Shown one piece after another: positions 12,307-25,921 of a stretch of 64,000 bases of DNA. Position 1 is the first letter of the stretch. Every line of letters starts with the position of its first letter. Source of the DNA: Nocardioides sp. TF02-7 (GTDB lineage Bacteria; Actinomycetota; Actinomycetes; Propionibacteriales; Nocardioidaceae); contig NZ_CP092535.1 in the NCBI RefSeq assembly GCF_022437945.1, positions 186,001 through 250,000 of the forward strand, in the 5' to 3' direction. Made by a program: the position numbers and the translations under genes. Under the pieces are notes generated by a model. It had not been told where the DNA came from and did no database searches. It worked only from the letters and a program-made list of their open reading frames with translations.

Positions 12307-12349
12307 ACGACGGGCGGGGCGGAGTCATGGGGGCTGCCCCGCCCGTCGT
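12307..12349. promoter_or_regulatory. 14-bp stem inverted repeat upstream of moeA
   Basis: Perfect 14-bp arms at 12307-12320 and 12336-12349, separated by 15 bases, lie in the divergent glgP-moeA gap, 51 bp before the moeA ATG. It is as strong as a terminator hairpin but sits where only 5' ends occur. It could be an attenuator in the moeA leader or an operator; there is no U tract. Confidence 0.45.
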
Positions 12350-12400
12350 CCGCCGCCAACGGCACCCGGGGGCGGCCCGGCGGCACTAGGGTGGCCGCTG

Positions 12401-13629
12401 ATGTCCGCCCTCGTGCCCGTCCCCGACCACCAGCGCCGCGTCGCCGAGCTGCTCGGCGTCATGCCCGTCGAACGGCGGGGCGTCGACGAGGCCGCCGGGC
12501 TGGTGCTGGCCGAGCCGGTCGCCGCCGCCGAGCCGCTGCCGGCGTTCGACAACTCCGCCATGGACGGGTACGCCGTCCGGGCCGCCGACGTCGCCGGCGC
12601 CGGGCCCGACCGGCCGGTCCGGCTGCCGGTCGCCGCCGACGTCCCCGCCGGCGCCCCCGTGGGCGAGCTCGCGCCGGGGACCGCCCACCGGATCATGACC
12701 GGCGCCCCGGTCCCCCGCGGCGCCGACGCGGTCGTGGAGGTGGAGGCGACCGATGCCGGCACCGACGTCGTCGCGATCGCCGCCGAGCGCGCGGCCGGCA
12801 CGTTCGTCCGCCCGGCCGGCAGCGACGTCGCCCCGGGCGCCGCCGTGCTCGCGGCGGGGACCGTCGTCGGGCCGGCGCAGCTCGGGCTGCTCGCCGCGCT
12901 GGGGATCACCGAGGTCGCGGTGCGCAGGCGTCCGCGGGTGCTGGTGTGCTCCACCGGGTCCGAGCTGGCCGAGGACCCGGAGCCCGGCTCCGGCCAGATC
13001 CGCGACGCGAACGGCGCCATGCTGGCGGCCGCGGTCGAGGAGGCGGGCGGGGATCGCGAGCCGCCGGCTGTGGGTGGCCGACGACGTGCCGACGTTCCTC
13101 GGCACCCTCGCCGACGAGCTCGGCGGTGGCACCGAGGGCGGCGAGGGCGGGGTCGACCTGCTGCTGACCTCGGGCGGGGTCAGCGCCGGCGCCTACGAGG
13201 TCGTCAAGGAAGCCCTCGCCCCGCGCGGGGTGGAGTTCCTGAAGGTCGCGATGCAGCCCGGCATGCCGCAGGGCGCGGGCAGCTACGGGGGCGCCACCGT
13301 CGTCTGCCTCCCCGGCAACCCGGTCAGCTCGCTGGTGTCGTTCGAGGTGTTCGTCCGTCCCGCGCTGCGCGCGGCGCTGGGGCACCCGCGGCCGCACCGC
13401 CCGGTCCGTCGGGTGCCGATCGTCGAGGACCTCACCTCCCCCCGCCGGGAAGCGCCAGCTCCGACGGGGCGTCCTCGACCGCGACGCGGGCACCGTGGCG
13501 CTCTGCGGTCCCGCGGGCTCCGGCTTCCTGGGCTGGCTGGCGAGGGCCGACTGCCTGGTCGACGTCCCGGCCGAGGTCACCGCCCTGAGCGCCGGCGACC
13601 TCGTCGACGTGTGGGACCTCACAACCTGA
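12401..13629 (+). CDS. moeA: Molybdopterin molybdenumtransferase, two indels
   Basis: About 408 residues after correction. MoeA inserts molybdate into adenylated molybdopterin in the last step of molybdenum-cofactor synthesis. It shows the MoeA N-terminal motif PAFDNSAMDGYAVRAADV, the hinge region HRIMTGAPVPRGADAVV, and the MoCF-binding domain with VLVCSTGSEL, LLLTSGGVSAGAYEVVKEAL and CLPGNPVSSLVSFEVF, then a domain IV end (LSAGDLVDVWDL). Removing one G from the run near 13048-13051 and one C near 13438-13443 joins the three frames. The ATG at 12401 is the natural start. It lies alone between glgP and glgE, and I see no molybdoenzyme nearby, so the location looks fortuitous. Confidence 0.9.
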
Positions 13630-13699
13630 CCACTCCTACCCAACGGCCGCCGACTCACCCGGCTTGCACGCGCTGCCCGCTCCCGCTTGGCTTGGGGCC

Positions 13700-15680
13700 A
13701 TGGTCGGACGCATTCCGGTGATCGACGTCATGCCCGTGCTCGACCTCGGCCGGCTGCCCGCCAAGGCGACCGTGGGCGAGCCGTTCCCGGTGTCGGCGAC
13801 CGTGTTCCGCGAGGGACACGACCGGCTCGGGGCCGAGGCGGTGCTGATCGGCCCCGACGGCACCCGGCGGGCGCCGGTGCGGATGCACCGGCTGCCCACC
13901 ACCGACCGGTTCTCGGTCGACCGCTACGAGGCCTGGGTCGTGCCCGACCAGCAGGGGGGGCCTGGTCGTTCGAGGTGCACGCCTGGTCCGACCCGGTCGG
14001 CACCTGGCAGCACGACGCCGGCATCAAGATCCGCGCCGACGTCGACGTGGAGCTGATGTTCACCGAGGGCCGGCTCCTCCTCGAGCGGGTGCTCGGCCTC
14101 CCCGGCCTGGACGACGACGAGAAGGGCGTCGTGCACGCGGCGATCGCGGCGGCCGCCGACACCAGCCGGCCCGTCGCCGCGCGGCTGGCGCAGCTGGAGT
14201 CGCCGGAGCTCTCCGCGGTCCTCCTCGCGCACCCGCTCCGCGAGCTGGTGACCGTCGAGGGCCCCTACCCGGCGTACGCCGACCGGCAGCGCGCGCTCTA
14301 CAGCAGCTGGTACGAGTTCTTCCCGCGCTCCGAGGGCGCCCGGGTCGACCCCGCGACGGGCTCGGTCGTGAGCGGCACGTTCACCACGGCGGCCGAGCGG
14401 CTGGAGGCGGTCGCGGCGATGGGCTTCGACGTCGTCTACCTGCCGCCGATCCACCCGATCGGCGAGGTCAACCGCAAGGGCCCCAACAACACGCTGACGC
14501 CGGGGCCGGAGGACCCGGGCTCGCCGTGGGCCATCGGCAGCCGGCACGGCGGCCACGACGCCGTCCACCCCGACCTCGGGACGCTGGCCGACTTCGACGC
14601 GTTCGTCGCCCGCGCCGCCGAGCTGGGGCTCGAGGTGGCGCTCGACCTGGCGCTGCAGTGCGCGCCCGACCACCCGTGGGTCACCGAGCACCCGGAGTGG
14701 TTCACCACCCGCGCCGACGGCACCATCGCCTACGCGGAGAACCCGCCGAAGAAGTACCAGGACATCTACCCGATCAACTTCGACAACGACCCGCAGGGCA
14801 TCGCGCAGGAGGTGCTGCGGGTGGTCCGGCACTGGATGGACCACGGGGTCCGCATCTTCCGCGTCGACAACCCGCACACCAAGCCGGTCGCCTTCTGGCA
14901 GTGGCTGTTGGCCGAGATCCGGGGTACCGACCCGGACGTGCTGTTCCTCTCCGAGGCGTTCACGAAGCCGCCGATGCTGCAGACCCTCGGCGCCATCGGG
15001 TTCCACCAGAGCTACACGTACTTCACCTGGCGCACCGAGAAGGAGGAGGTCGCCGACTACCTGCAGGAGGTGTCGCAGGAGTCGGCCCACCGGGTGCGGC
15101 CCAACTTCTTCGTCAACACCCCCGACATCCTCCACGAGTTCCTGCAGTACGGCGGCCCGCCGGCGTTCAAGATCCGCGCGGCGTTGGCGGCGACCGGGTC
15201 GCCGAGCTGGGGCGTCTACAGCGGCTACGAGCTGTTCGAGCACGTGGCGGTGCGCCCGGGCAGCGAGGAGTACCTCGACTCCGAGAAGTACCAGGTGCGG
15301 GTCCGCGACTGGGAGGCCGCCGAACGCGAGGGCCGCTCGCTGGCGCCGTACCTCACCCGGCTCAACGAGATCCGGCGCGCCCACCCCGCGCTGCAGCTGC
15401 TGCGCAACCTGGTGGTGCACCCGACCGACGACGAGGGCGTCCTCTGCTTCTCCAAGACCGCCGGGTCCGACAAGGTGATCGTCGTGATCAACCTCGACCC
15501 GCACGCCACGCGGGAGACCGTCGTCCACCTCGACCTGGCCGCGCTCGGCCTCGACCCGGGCAGCACGTTCCCCGTCCACGACGAGCTCAGCGGCCAGGAC
15601 TGGCACTGGGGCGCCGACAACTACGTGCGCCTCGACCCGCACGTCGAGCCCGCGCACGTCCTCACGGTCAGGGTGGTGCC

Positions 15681-15684
<4 letters not shown>
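13700..15684 (+). CDS. glgE: Alpha-1,4-glucan:maltose-1-phosphate maltosyltransferase, one indel
   Basis: About 661 residues. GlgE (GH13 subfamily 3) transfers maltosyl units from maltose-1-phosphate to growing alpha-1,4-glucan. The N-terminal DUF3416-type sandwich ([21 protein letters not shown]) is followed by the barrel: [34 protein letters not shown], the nucleophile in [10 protein letters not shown] (about residue 388), the acid in [12 protein letters not shown], and [16 protein letters not shown]. The seven-G run at 13954-13960 has lost one base; eight Gs give [14 protein letters not shown]. It starts 70 bp after moeA and is the first gene of the coupled set glgE-treS-mak-glgB; treS begins inside its stop codon. 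Confidence 0.95.
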
Positions 15685-17379
<1,695 letters not shown>

Positions 17380-17380
<1 letters not shown>

Positions 17381-18746
17381 TGTCCGAGGATGCCCGCGGC
17401 CGCGACGGCCACCTCCGCGAGTTCATCGCCGACGCCCGCTGGTTCGGCGGCAAGGGCAGGGAGTTCGACGTCGGCGACGTACGCCGCCTGGGCCTGGTCG
17501 GCGACCCGGCCGGCGACCCGGTGGTGGTCGTCGACCTCGTGACCGTGGTCTACGACGACGCCTCCGAGGAGCTCTACCAGGTGCCGCTGGCGCTCTACAC
17601 CGACCCGGAGGGCCGGCTCGACCACGCGTTCGTGGGCTGGTGGGAGGAGCCGGACCTCGGCTGGCGGCACGCCTACGACGCGCTGCACGACCGGACGGCG
17701 ATGGCGCGCTTCGTGGAGGCCTTCGCCGACCCGGCACTGGCGGAGGGCGTCGAGTTCGTGCGGATCGGCGACCACGAGCTCGAGCCCGACGCCCACAGCA
17801 CGGTCTTCAGTGGCGAGCAGTCCAACTCGACCGTCCTCTACGGCGAGGACTCGGTGCTCAAGGTGTTCCGCCGGCTGACGCCGGGCGAGAACCCCGACAT
17901 CACCACCCACAAGGTGTTGACCGAGGCCGGGTCGACGCACGTGGCGCACCTCTACGGCTGGATCGAGCACAAGGACCTCCACCTCGCGATGCTGCAGCAG
18001 TTCCTGCGGACGGCGAGCGACGGCTGGGAGCTCGCCCTGGCGAGCGTGCGGGACCTGTTCTCCGAGGCCGACCTGCACGCCGACGAGGTCGGCGGCGACT
18101 TCGCCGCCGAGTCCGCCCGGCTCGGGGTCGCCCTGGCCGAGGTGCACGAGCAGATGCGGGCGTCGTTCGGGACGTCGGCGGCCGGCGCGGCGTCGGTGGC
18201 CGACGGCATGAACGAGCGCCTCGACGCCGCCATCGAAGTGGTCCCCCAGCTCGCCGAGCACGCCGATCGGCTGCGGGGCGCGTTCGCCGCGCTGGCCGGG
18301 CTCGGCGACCTGCCGGTGCACCGGATCCACGGCGACCTCCACCTCGGGCAGACCCTGCGCACCGTCGCAGGGTGGAAGGTCGTCGACTTCGAGGGCGAGC
18401 CCGCCAAGCCGCTCGCCGAGCGGCTGCTGCCCGACTCGCCGTGGCGCGACGTGGCCGGCATGCTCCGCTCGTTCGACTACGCCCCGCACGCGATCGCGAG
18501 CTCGCTGCCCGAGGACGACCCCGACGTCGCCGGCCAGCGCGAGCGGCGCGCCCAGGAGTGGGCCGCCCGCAACAAGGAGGCGTTCCTCCGCGCCTACGCC
18601 GGCGACCGTGACCTCACCCGCGACGAGGGCGTCCTCGTCGCGGCGTACGTCGCCGACAAGGCGATCTACGAGTGCGTCTACGAGGCGCGCAACCGGCCCA
18701 CCTGGCTGGTGATCCCCCTGACCGCTATCGCGAGGATCGGCACACC

Positions 18747-18750
<4 letters not shown>
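17380..18750 (+). CDS. mak: Maltokinase
   Basis: 456 residues, frame intact. Mak/Pep2 phosphorylates maltose with ATP to maltose-1-phosphate, the GlgE donor. The N-terminal cap domain begins [17 protein letters not shown]. The kinase-like half has the glycine-rich [16 protein letters not shown] near residue 145, a VLKVFRR lysine, and the catalytic [13 protein letters not shown] with the metal-binding VVDFEGEP. The end is [15 protein letters not shown]. The TGATG junction with treS (one shared base) and a 4-base overlap with glgB show strict translational coupling. In several actinobacteria treS and mak are fused; here they are separate genes. Confidence 0.94.
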
Positions 18751-20735
<1,985 letters not shown>

Positions 20736-20876
20736 CAACCCTCCGGCGCCCGGTCGTGCGGGTGCTCCGGCCGGTGCCGGCGTTCTCGTCCGCGCACGCG
20801 GTTTCGTTCCTACCCTCGACCCAGGACGGACGACGGGCAGGCCTCGTCCGCCGCCGGGGCGCGGAGCGAGGCACCG

Positions 20877-22497
20877 ATGAACGGAAGCACACCGTGGATC
20901 CATCAGGAGGTCCGCGAGCTGGTGGCCCGGCACGGTGGCTACCTGGTCAGCGACCCGACCGAGTTCCGCGCGGCGCTCGAGGACGTCCTCGGTGACCAGC
21001 GTGACCTGCCCCCCGGCCTGGTGAACCTGCTGGTCGACGCGGTGCGCCACCAGGTGGCGGCCCACGTCGCCCACCTGGTCGACAACCGGGCCGACCCGGC
21101 GACGGCGGTGCGCACGGCGGCGAGCCGGTTCGCCGAGGTCCGCGGCGGCGGCGACTCCGCCCGGTGCACGTGGGCCGCGGCGGTGCTCGGCCATGCCGTC
21201 GGCCGGGTGCCCGAGGACCTCGTGCTGCGCACCTACGGCGCCGAGCAGTGGTCGGGCGGCGGCCCGCCCCAGGTGCCGCCCCACCCCGTCCCGCCCCACC
21301 CCGTCCCGCCCCCACCCCGTCCCGCCCAGCCCCGTCCCGCCCAGCACCGTCCCGCCGCCACCGCCACCGCCGCGGGTCCCCGACGAGCCGACCCGACCGG
21401 CGCCGGTGCCGCTCCCGCCGCCCCCGGCGCCGCCTCGTCGCCGGAGGAGGACCGGGCTGGTCGTCGCGGGCCTGGTGGCGACGGTGCTCGTCGCGACCGG
21501 CGGCGGCATCGCCTGGTGGGCGCTCGGCGACGACCCGGCGCCCCAGCGCACGACCTCCGCGGAGGCCGAGGAGCCGGAGGACCCGACCGACCTGGAGGGC
21601 GTGGCCGACCGCTACGCCAACCTGGCGGAGGACGTCACGGCCGGCGTGACCGCGTGCGAGCTGGTGGAGGACACGCCCGCCGGCGTCACGGAGCGGCTGC
21701 GCTGCAGCCTGCCGGAGGCGAGCCTGGAGCTCACGACCTTCGAGTCCGCCGACGACCTCCTCGCCGCCCGTACCGCGGTCCTCGACACCGAGGTGGGCAC
21801 GATCAGCGACGTCACCGCGGACCGCGCCTACTTCGGCTTCGACCCGGACAACGGCGGCACCGCCGACCCGGCCGTCGTCTACTGGGACCTCGCCGCCGCG
21901 CGGCAGTCGGGCCACGTCGTGGCCGCGACCCCCGACCATCCCTACGAGGACCTCAGCGCCGACGTCGCCGAGACCGGTCCGGTGGTCGGCGAACCGTCCG
22001 AGCCCGCGCACCCGCGGCTGATCCGGCTGCTGGCCGGGCTGGGGATCGGCGACTGCTCGCGGATCCCGACCTTCGGGGACGGCGAGACCGAGGAGAACCT
22101 CTGCTCGCGGGACGGCTACGACGTCTACGCCGCGGCCTTCGGCACGGAGGCCGAGCTGCTGCGCTACCGGGTCGACGTCCGCAGCCGGCAGCGCGAGGAC
22201 CGGGTCTACACCGGCTCCAGCGTCTACTGCTACAGCCTCGACGCCGACCCGGTGTGCCCCTCGGTGGAGGGCGAGCGGGTGCTGGGCCGGATCCTCGGCT
22301 ACGTCAGCGAGGACGGCCAGGAGGACGAGAGCGGCGTCCTCTACCTCGACCACGTGCGGTGCGGCTGCTACGTCGAGGTCTGGGGCCGTGAGGGCGTCGG
22401 CCGGGGCGACCCGAACGCCCTGCAGCCCGTGCTGTTCCCCCTGACCCGCGGCGCCGTCGAGGGCACGGCGACCGCTCGGACCGGCTGGCTAGTGTGA
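20877..22497 (+). CDS. Proline-rich single-span membrane protein of unknown function, one indel
   Basis: I do not recognise a named family. After correction it has about 539 residues in three parts. Residues 1-130 form a helical cytosolic domain (EVRELVARHGGYLVSDPTEF; LPPGLVNLLVDAVRHQVAAHVA). A proline-rich linker built from a 15-bp repeat follows. A basic stretch (RRRRR) leads into one membrane helix (LVVAGLVATVLVATGGGIAWWAL). The outside part of about 330 residues contains several cysteines (CELVED, CSLPE, GDCSRI, NLCSRDGYDVYAAAF, YCYS, CPSVEG, RCGCYVEVW), and may form disulfides. An extra C at about 21311, in the third repeat unit, splits the frame. It follows glgB by 141 bp and precedes the Nudix gene by 4 bp. 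Serine/threonine-kinase-type sensors have a similar layout, but no kinase domain is present. Confidence 0.6.
21281..21356 (+). repeat. Five copies of a 15-bp tandem repeat coding for Val-Pro-Pro-His/Ser-Pro
   Basis: Units CCACCCCGTCCCGCC at 21281-21295 and 21296-21310, then 21311-21326 (one extra C), and two diverged units at 21327-21341 and 21342-21356. It encodes the linker of the membrane protein. The single 16-base unit coincides with the frameshift, which identifies the extra base. Confidence 0.85.
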
Positions 22498-22501
22498 TGC
22501 C

Positions 22502-23289
22502 GTGCCCGACCAGCCCGCCACGCAACCCGACACCCAGGTCGCCACCGTCGCCGACCGGACCGCCCGGATCAGCTGGACCGACGAGGTGCTGGCGGCCGGG
22601 TGGCAGGCCGCCGTCGACGTCGTACGCCGCGACGTGGCCGCCGCCCTGACCGAGCACGACCGCGTCGAGGCCCTGGTTCCGGTCGACGACGACGCCGGGC
22701 AGCGGATCGCGACCTGGTCCGGGCTGCGGCGGGAGGGGATCCAGCGCGGTGTCGGGGGGCGACCTGGTGGTCTACGCCCGGCTGGTCGACGACGTCCCGG
22801 TGCACGAGCCGGGCGGCTTCCGCGCGCTCCTCAACTCGTTCCTGCCGCGCAAGCGGGCGATCAGCCAGATGCTGGTGCGCGACGACTCGCCCGAGCCGCG
22901 GGTGCTGCTGTGCGAGCTGACCTACAAGTCCGACTGGGACCTGCCCGGCGGCGTCGTCGAGGTCGGCGAGTCGCCCCGCCTCGCCGTCGGCCGCGAGGTC
23001 CAGGAGGAGCTGGGGCTAACGATCGACCCCGGGCCGGTGCTGCTCACCGACTGGCTGCCGCCGTGGGGGTGGATGGGACGACGCGCTGTGCCTGGTGTTC
23101 GACGGCGGGGCGCACGACCCGGCGCTGGTCGACCGGATCGTGCCGCAGGCGCGCGAGATCCGGTCAGCGGCGTTCTGCACGCTCGACGAGGTCGAGGCGC
23201 GGGCCGCCGACTTCACCGCCCGCCGGGTCCGTGCCGCGATCGCCAACCTCGGGAGCGGCAGTCCGGCCTACACCGAGTCGGGGCGCTGA
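22502..23289 (+). CDS. Nudix hydrolase, two indels
   Basis: About 261 residues after correction. The Nudix box is complete: G-x5-E-x7-R-E-V-Q-E-E-L-G, in the stretch around GGVVEVGESP and VGREVQEELGL (about residues 155-180), preceded by KSDWDLPGG. The enzyme would hydrolyse a nucleoside diphosphate linked to another group; the substrate cannot be told. The first 60 residues (ATQPDTQVATVADRTARISW) are an uncommon N-terminal extension with a helical appearance. One extra G in the run near 22755-22760 and one in the GGGGG near 23065-23069 break the frame. Correction gives QRGVGGDLVVYARL and PWGGWDDALCLVF. The 3' end overlaps the opposite EamA gene by up to 126 bp. Confidence 0.8.
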
Positions 23290-24135
23290 CGGGCGCAGCG
23301 CGACCAGGACGCCGAGCACCAGCACCGCTCCCCCGGCGACCTCGCCCGCCGCGGGCCGTTCGCCGAGCAGCAGCCAGGCCGACCCCATCGCCACCGGCGG
23401 CACCAGCAGGATCCACGGGACGACGGCCGCCGACGGGTTGCGCGAGAGCAGACCGTTGAAGATCCCGTAGCCGACGAGCGACGCCAGCACCGCGGTGTAG
23501 AGGGTCGAGAGCAGCGCCTCCCACCCGAACGCGGCGGCGGCGTCGCCGAACGCGGCGGGGCCGTCGACCGCGAGGGAGAGGAGCGCGAGCGGCACCGGCA
23601 CCACCAGCGCCGACCAGACGGTGAGCGCGAGGCCTCCCGTCGCGCCGGAGGCCCGAGACACGACGTTGCCGATCGCCCACGTCAGCGCGGCGAGGAGGCA
23701 GAGCAGCAGGGCGGTCGCCGGCACGTGCCCACCCCGCCCCAGCCCGACGACGACGAGACCGGCGGCGCCTAGCGCGACGCCCACGGTCTGAGCGGCCGTC
23801 GGCCGCTCGCGCAGCGCCGCGGCCGCGAGCACGATCGTCAGGACGACCTGGGCCTGGAGGACTAGCCCCGCCAGCCCCGGGGGCATGCCCGCCGCCATCG
23901 AGAGGTAGAGGAACGAGAACTGCCCCAGCGACATGAACGCTCCCACCGCGAGGAGCACCCGCCACGGCACGTCGGGCCGCGGCAGCAGGAAGACGGCGGG
24001 CAGCAGCACCACCGTGAACCGGATCGCCACGAACAGCAGGGGCGGCACGTCGCCCATCCCCCAGTCGATGACGACGAAGTTGACGCCCCACACGGTGGCG
24101 ACCAGGGCGGCGAGGAGGGAGTCGCGGCGGGTCAC
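23164..24135 (-). CDS. EamA/DMT-family transporter
   Basis: About 323 residues with ten hydrophobic segments and the two EamA repeats (LLAALVATVWGVNFVVIDWG at the start; second repeat from about residue 150). The family exports amino acids or other small metabolites; the substrate is unknown. The GTG at 24135 gives VTRRDSLLAAL, the usual N-terminus. An ATG at 24162 is in frame but adds a hydrophilic stretch. The C-terminal 45 residues are hydrophilic, unlike the family, and lie over the Nudix 3' end. One extra C in the CCCC run near 23278-23281 would end the protein at a TAG at 23268 instead. It is divergent from the LysR gene, which is likely its regulator. Confidence 0.82.
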   Translation of the reverse strand: MTRRDSLLAALVATVWGVNFVVIDWGMGDVPPLLFVAIRFTVVLLPAVFLLPRPDVPWRVLLAVGAFMSLGQFSFLYLSMAAGMPPGLAGLVLQAQVVLTIVLAAAALRERPTAAQTVGVALGAAGLVVVGLGRGGHVPATALLLCLLAALTWAIGNVVSRASGATGGLALTVWSALVVPVPLALLSLAVDGPAAFGDAAAAFGWEALLSTLYTAVLASLVGYGIFNGLLSRNPSAAVVPWILLVPPVAMGSAWLLLGERPAAGEVAGGAVLVLGVLVALRPSAPRLGVGRTAAPEVGDRGTDPAGGEVGGPRLDLVERAERR

Positions 24136-24208
24136 GAGGACCAGCCTGCACTCGACGACCATGAAGTTCCAGCGAACGATCGTGCCGCACTTCGTGTAGC
24201 GTCGCTTC

Positions 24209-25098
24209 ATGATCGATCTCGACGCCCTCGCGGCGCTGCGGGCGGTGGCGACCCACGGGTCGGTGGTGGCGGCAGCCGCCGCGACCGGGTTCACGCCGAG
24301 CGCCGTCTCCCAGCAGGTCAAGCGGCTGGAGCGGCAGACCGGCGTACCGCTGCTGGAGCGGGTCGGCCGCGGCGTGATGCTGACCAGCCACGGGCACTAC
24401 CTGGTCGGCGAGGCCGAGCGGCTGCTCGCCGACCTCGAGCAGCTCGAGGCCGGCCTCCAGCGCCGGGCCGAGGTGGTCACGGGCAGCGTGCGGCTGGTGG
24501 CGTTCTCCACGGCGATGCGCGGCCTGGTGGCACCCGTCGTACGCCGCCTCCGCGACGAGCACCCCGCGCTCCGGTTGTCGCTGGAGGAGCGGGAGCCCTG
24601 GGACGCGGTCGACCTGGTCGCGGCCGGGCGGTGCGAGGTCGGCATCGTCCACCGGTGGGGCGGCGTGCCGCTCGACGTGCCCGACCACGTCGTCGCGGCA
24701 CCGCTGGCCCAGGACGTCGCCGACCTGATCGTGCCGCGCGACCACCCGCTCGCCGGCCGCGACCAGGTGACGCCCCACGACCTGGTCGACGAGGGCTGGA
24801 TCGCGACCCCGGAGAGCACGATCTGCCGGCAGTGGCTGCACCGGATGTTCGACGGCACCGGGCGCCCGCCCCGCATCGCCCACGTCAGCTGGGAGTTCGA
24901 GTCGCATCTCGCCCTGGTCGGAGCCGGCCTCGGCGTCGCCCTCGTGCCGCGGCTGGGCCGGGCGCCGCTCGGCGACGACGTCCGTGCGGTCCGGGTCGTC
25001 GACCCGGTCCCGACCCGCGACGTCGACGCGATCCACCGCCGGACGATGGCCGACAGCCCGGCGGTGCGGAGGTGCTGGCGCAGCTCGGCGCCGGGTGA
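24209..25098 (+). CDS. LysR-family transcriptional regulator, one indel
   Basis: About 296 residues. The winged-helix N-terminus is typical (DALAALRAVATHGSVVAAAA; SAVSQQVKRLERQTGVPLLERV), followed by the substrate-binding domain (VRLVAFSTAMRGLVAPVVRRL and a LALVGAGLGVALVPRL segment). A missing G near 25070, shortly before the end, throws the frame. Restored, the protein ends AVREVLAQLGAG. It is divergent from the EamA transporter with a 73-bp gap, the standard arrangement for a LysR protein that controls its neighbour, probably in response to the exported compound. Confidence 0.88.
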
Positions 25099-25155
25099 GC
25101 GCGCCCCCTGTCGGCGGGTGGGTCGTCGGGTGGGTCGGCGGGGCTCGTCGGCCGG

Positions 25156-25911
25156 TCAGTCGGTCGCGACCTCGAACGCCGGCGCCGGCTCGGTCTCCAG
25201 CACCTGGCGGGCGAGCATGGTCGAGCCGACGACGGCGGCGGGCATCATCAGCACCGCGACGAACGGCACCATGAAGCACACGTGCACGGCCACGCCGAAG
25301 CCGAGCATCGTGCTCCGGTGGCCGGCGAGCAGCGCCTTCTGCGCCTTGCAGTCCATGCCCCGCGCCTCGAGCGACCGCGAGACCAGCTCGCCGGCGATCA
25401 GCCGGCCGCCGAGCAGCGCGCCGAGCACGGGGCCGGCGACCGCGCCGACGAGCGGGACCAGGCCGACCACGAAGACGACGACGGTGGTCGCGACGCCCAG
25501 CACCACCAGGCCCAGGCCGTCGACCGCCGCGCGCACCCAGCCGACGCCGCTGTCGGGCACGTCGCCGCCGAGCATCCGCTCGGTCTCGGCCCAGATCCGC
25601 TCGTAGAACGGGTCGCCGACGGCGAGGGTCAGGCCGGCGAAGACGACGACCGACAGCACGACCGAGCCGAGCAGCACCGCGACGTAGAGCCCGATGCGGA
25701 GCAGGTCACGCCACGGCTGCGACCAGTCGTCGGCGAACGGTGTCGCCCAGCCGATCAGGTCGTCGGCGAGGAACACCAGCGCCACGAACGCCGCGAGCAG
25801 CAGCACCAGCACGACGAGCGCCGGCACCAGCCCGAGCAGCATCAGGCCGGGCCGCTCCCGCCACATCCGCAGTCCGCGGAGCAGGAACCCCGCTCCGTCG
25901 GCGAAGGCCAT
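25156..25911 (-). CDS. EI24-domain membrane protein (CysZ-like)
   Basis: 251 residues, frame intact. The start FADGAGFLLRGLRMWRERP, the hydrophobic segments and the NPFYE-like GDPFYERIWAETERM motif near residue 105 match the EI24/CysZ membrane family. CysZ of E. coli moves sulfate; actinobacterial members have no proven substrate. It follows the YbbN-like gene by 10 bp on the same strand, so the two form an operon. The C-terminus (FEVATD) is cytosolic by the positive-inside pattern. The assignment to the family is good; the transport role is inference. Confidence 0.82.
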   Translation of the reverse strand: MAFADGAGFLLRGLRMWRERPGLMLLGLVPALVVLVLLLAAFVALVFLADDLIGWATPFADDWSQPWRDLLRIGLYVAVLLGSVVLSVVVFAGLTLAVGDPFYERIWAETERMLGGDVPDSGVGWVRAAVDGLGLVVLGVATTVVVFVVGLVPLVGAVAGPVLGALLGGRLIAGELVSRSLEARGMDCKAQKALLAGHRSTMLGFGVAVHVCFMVPFVAVLMMPAAVVGSTMLARQVLETEPAPAFEVATD

Positions 25912-25921
25912 CGCCGTCCGC

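Noticed and set aside
21281..21356. CRISPR-like repeat
   Set aside because: The repeats are contiguous, without spacers, and code for a Pro-rich linker.
23164..23289. Certain 126-bp tail-to-tail overlap of the EamA and Nudix genes
   Set aside because: The hydrophilic EamA tail may come from an extra C near 23278-23281; with it removed the gene would end at 23268, so I give the overlap only as sequenced.
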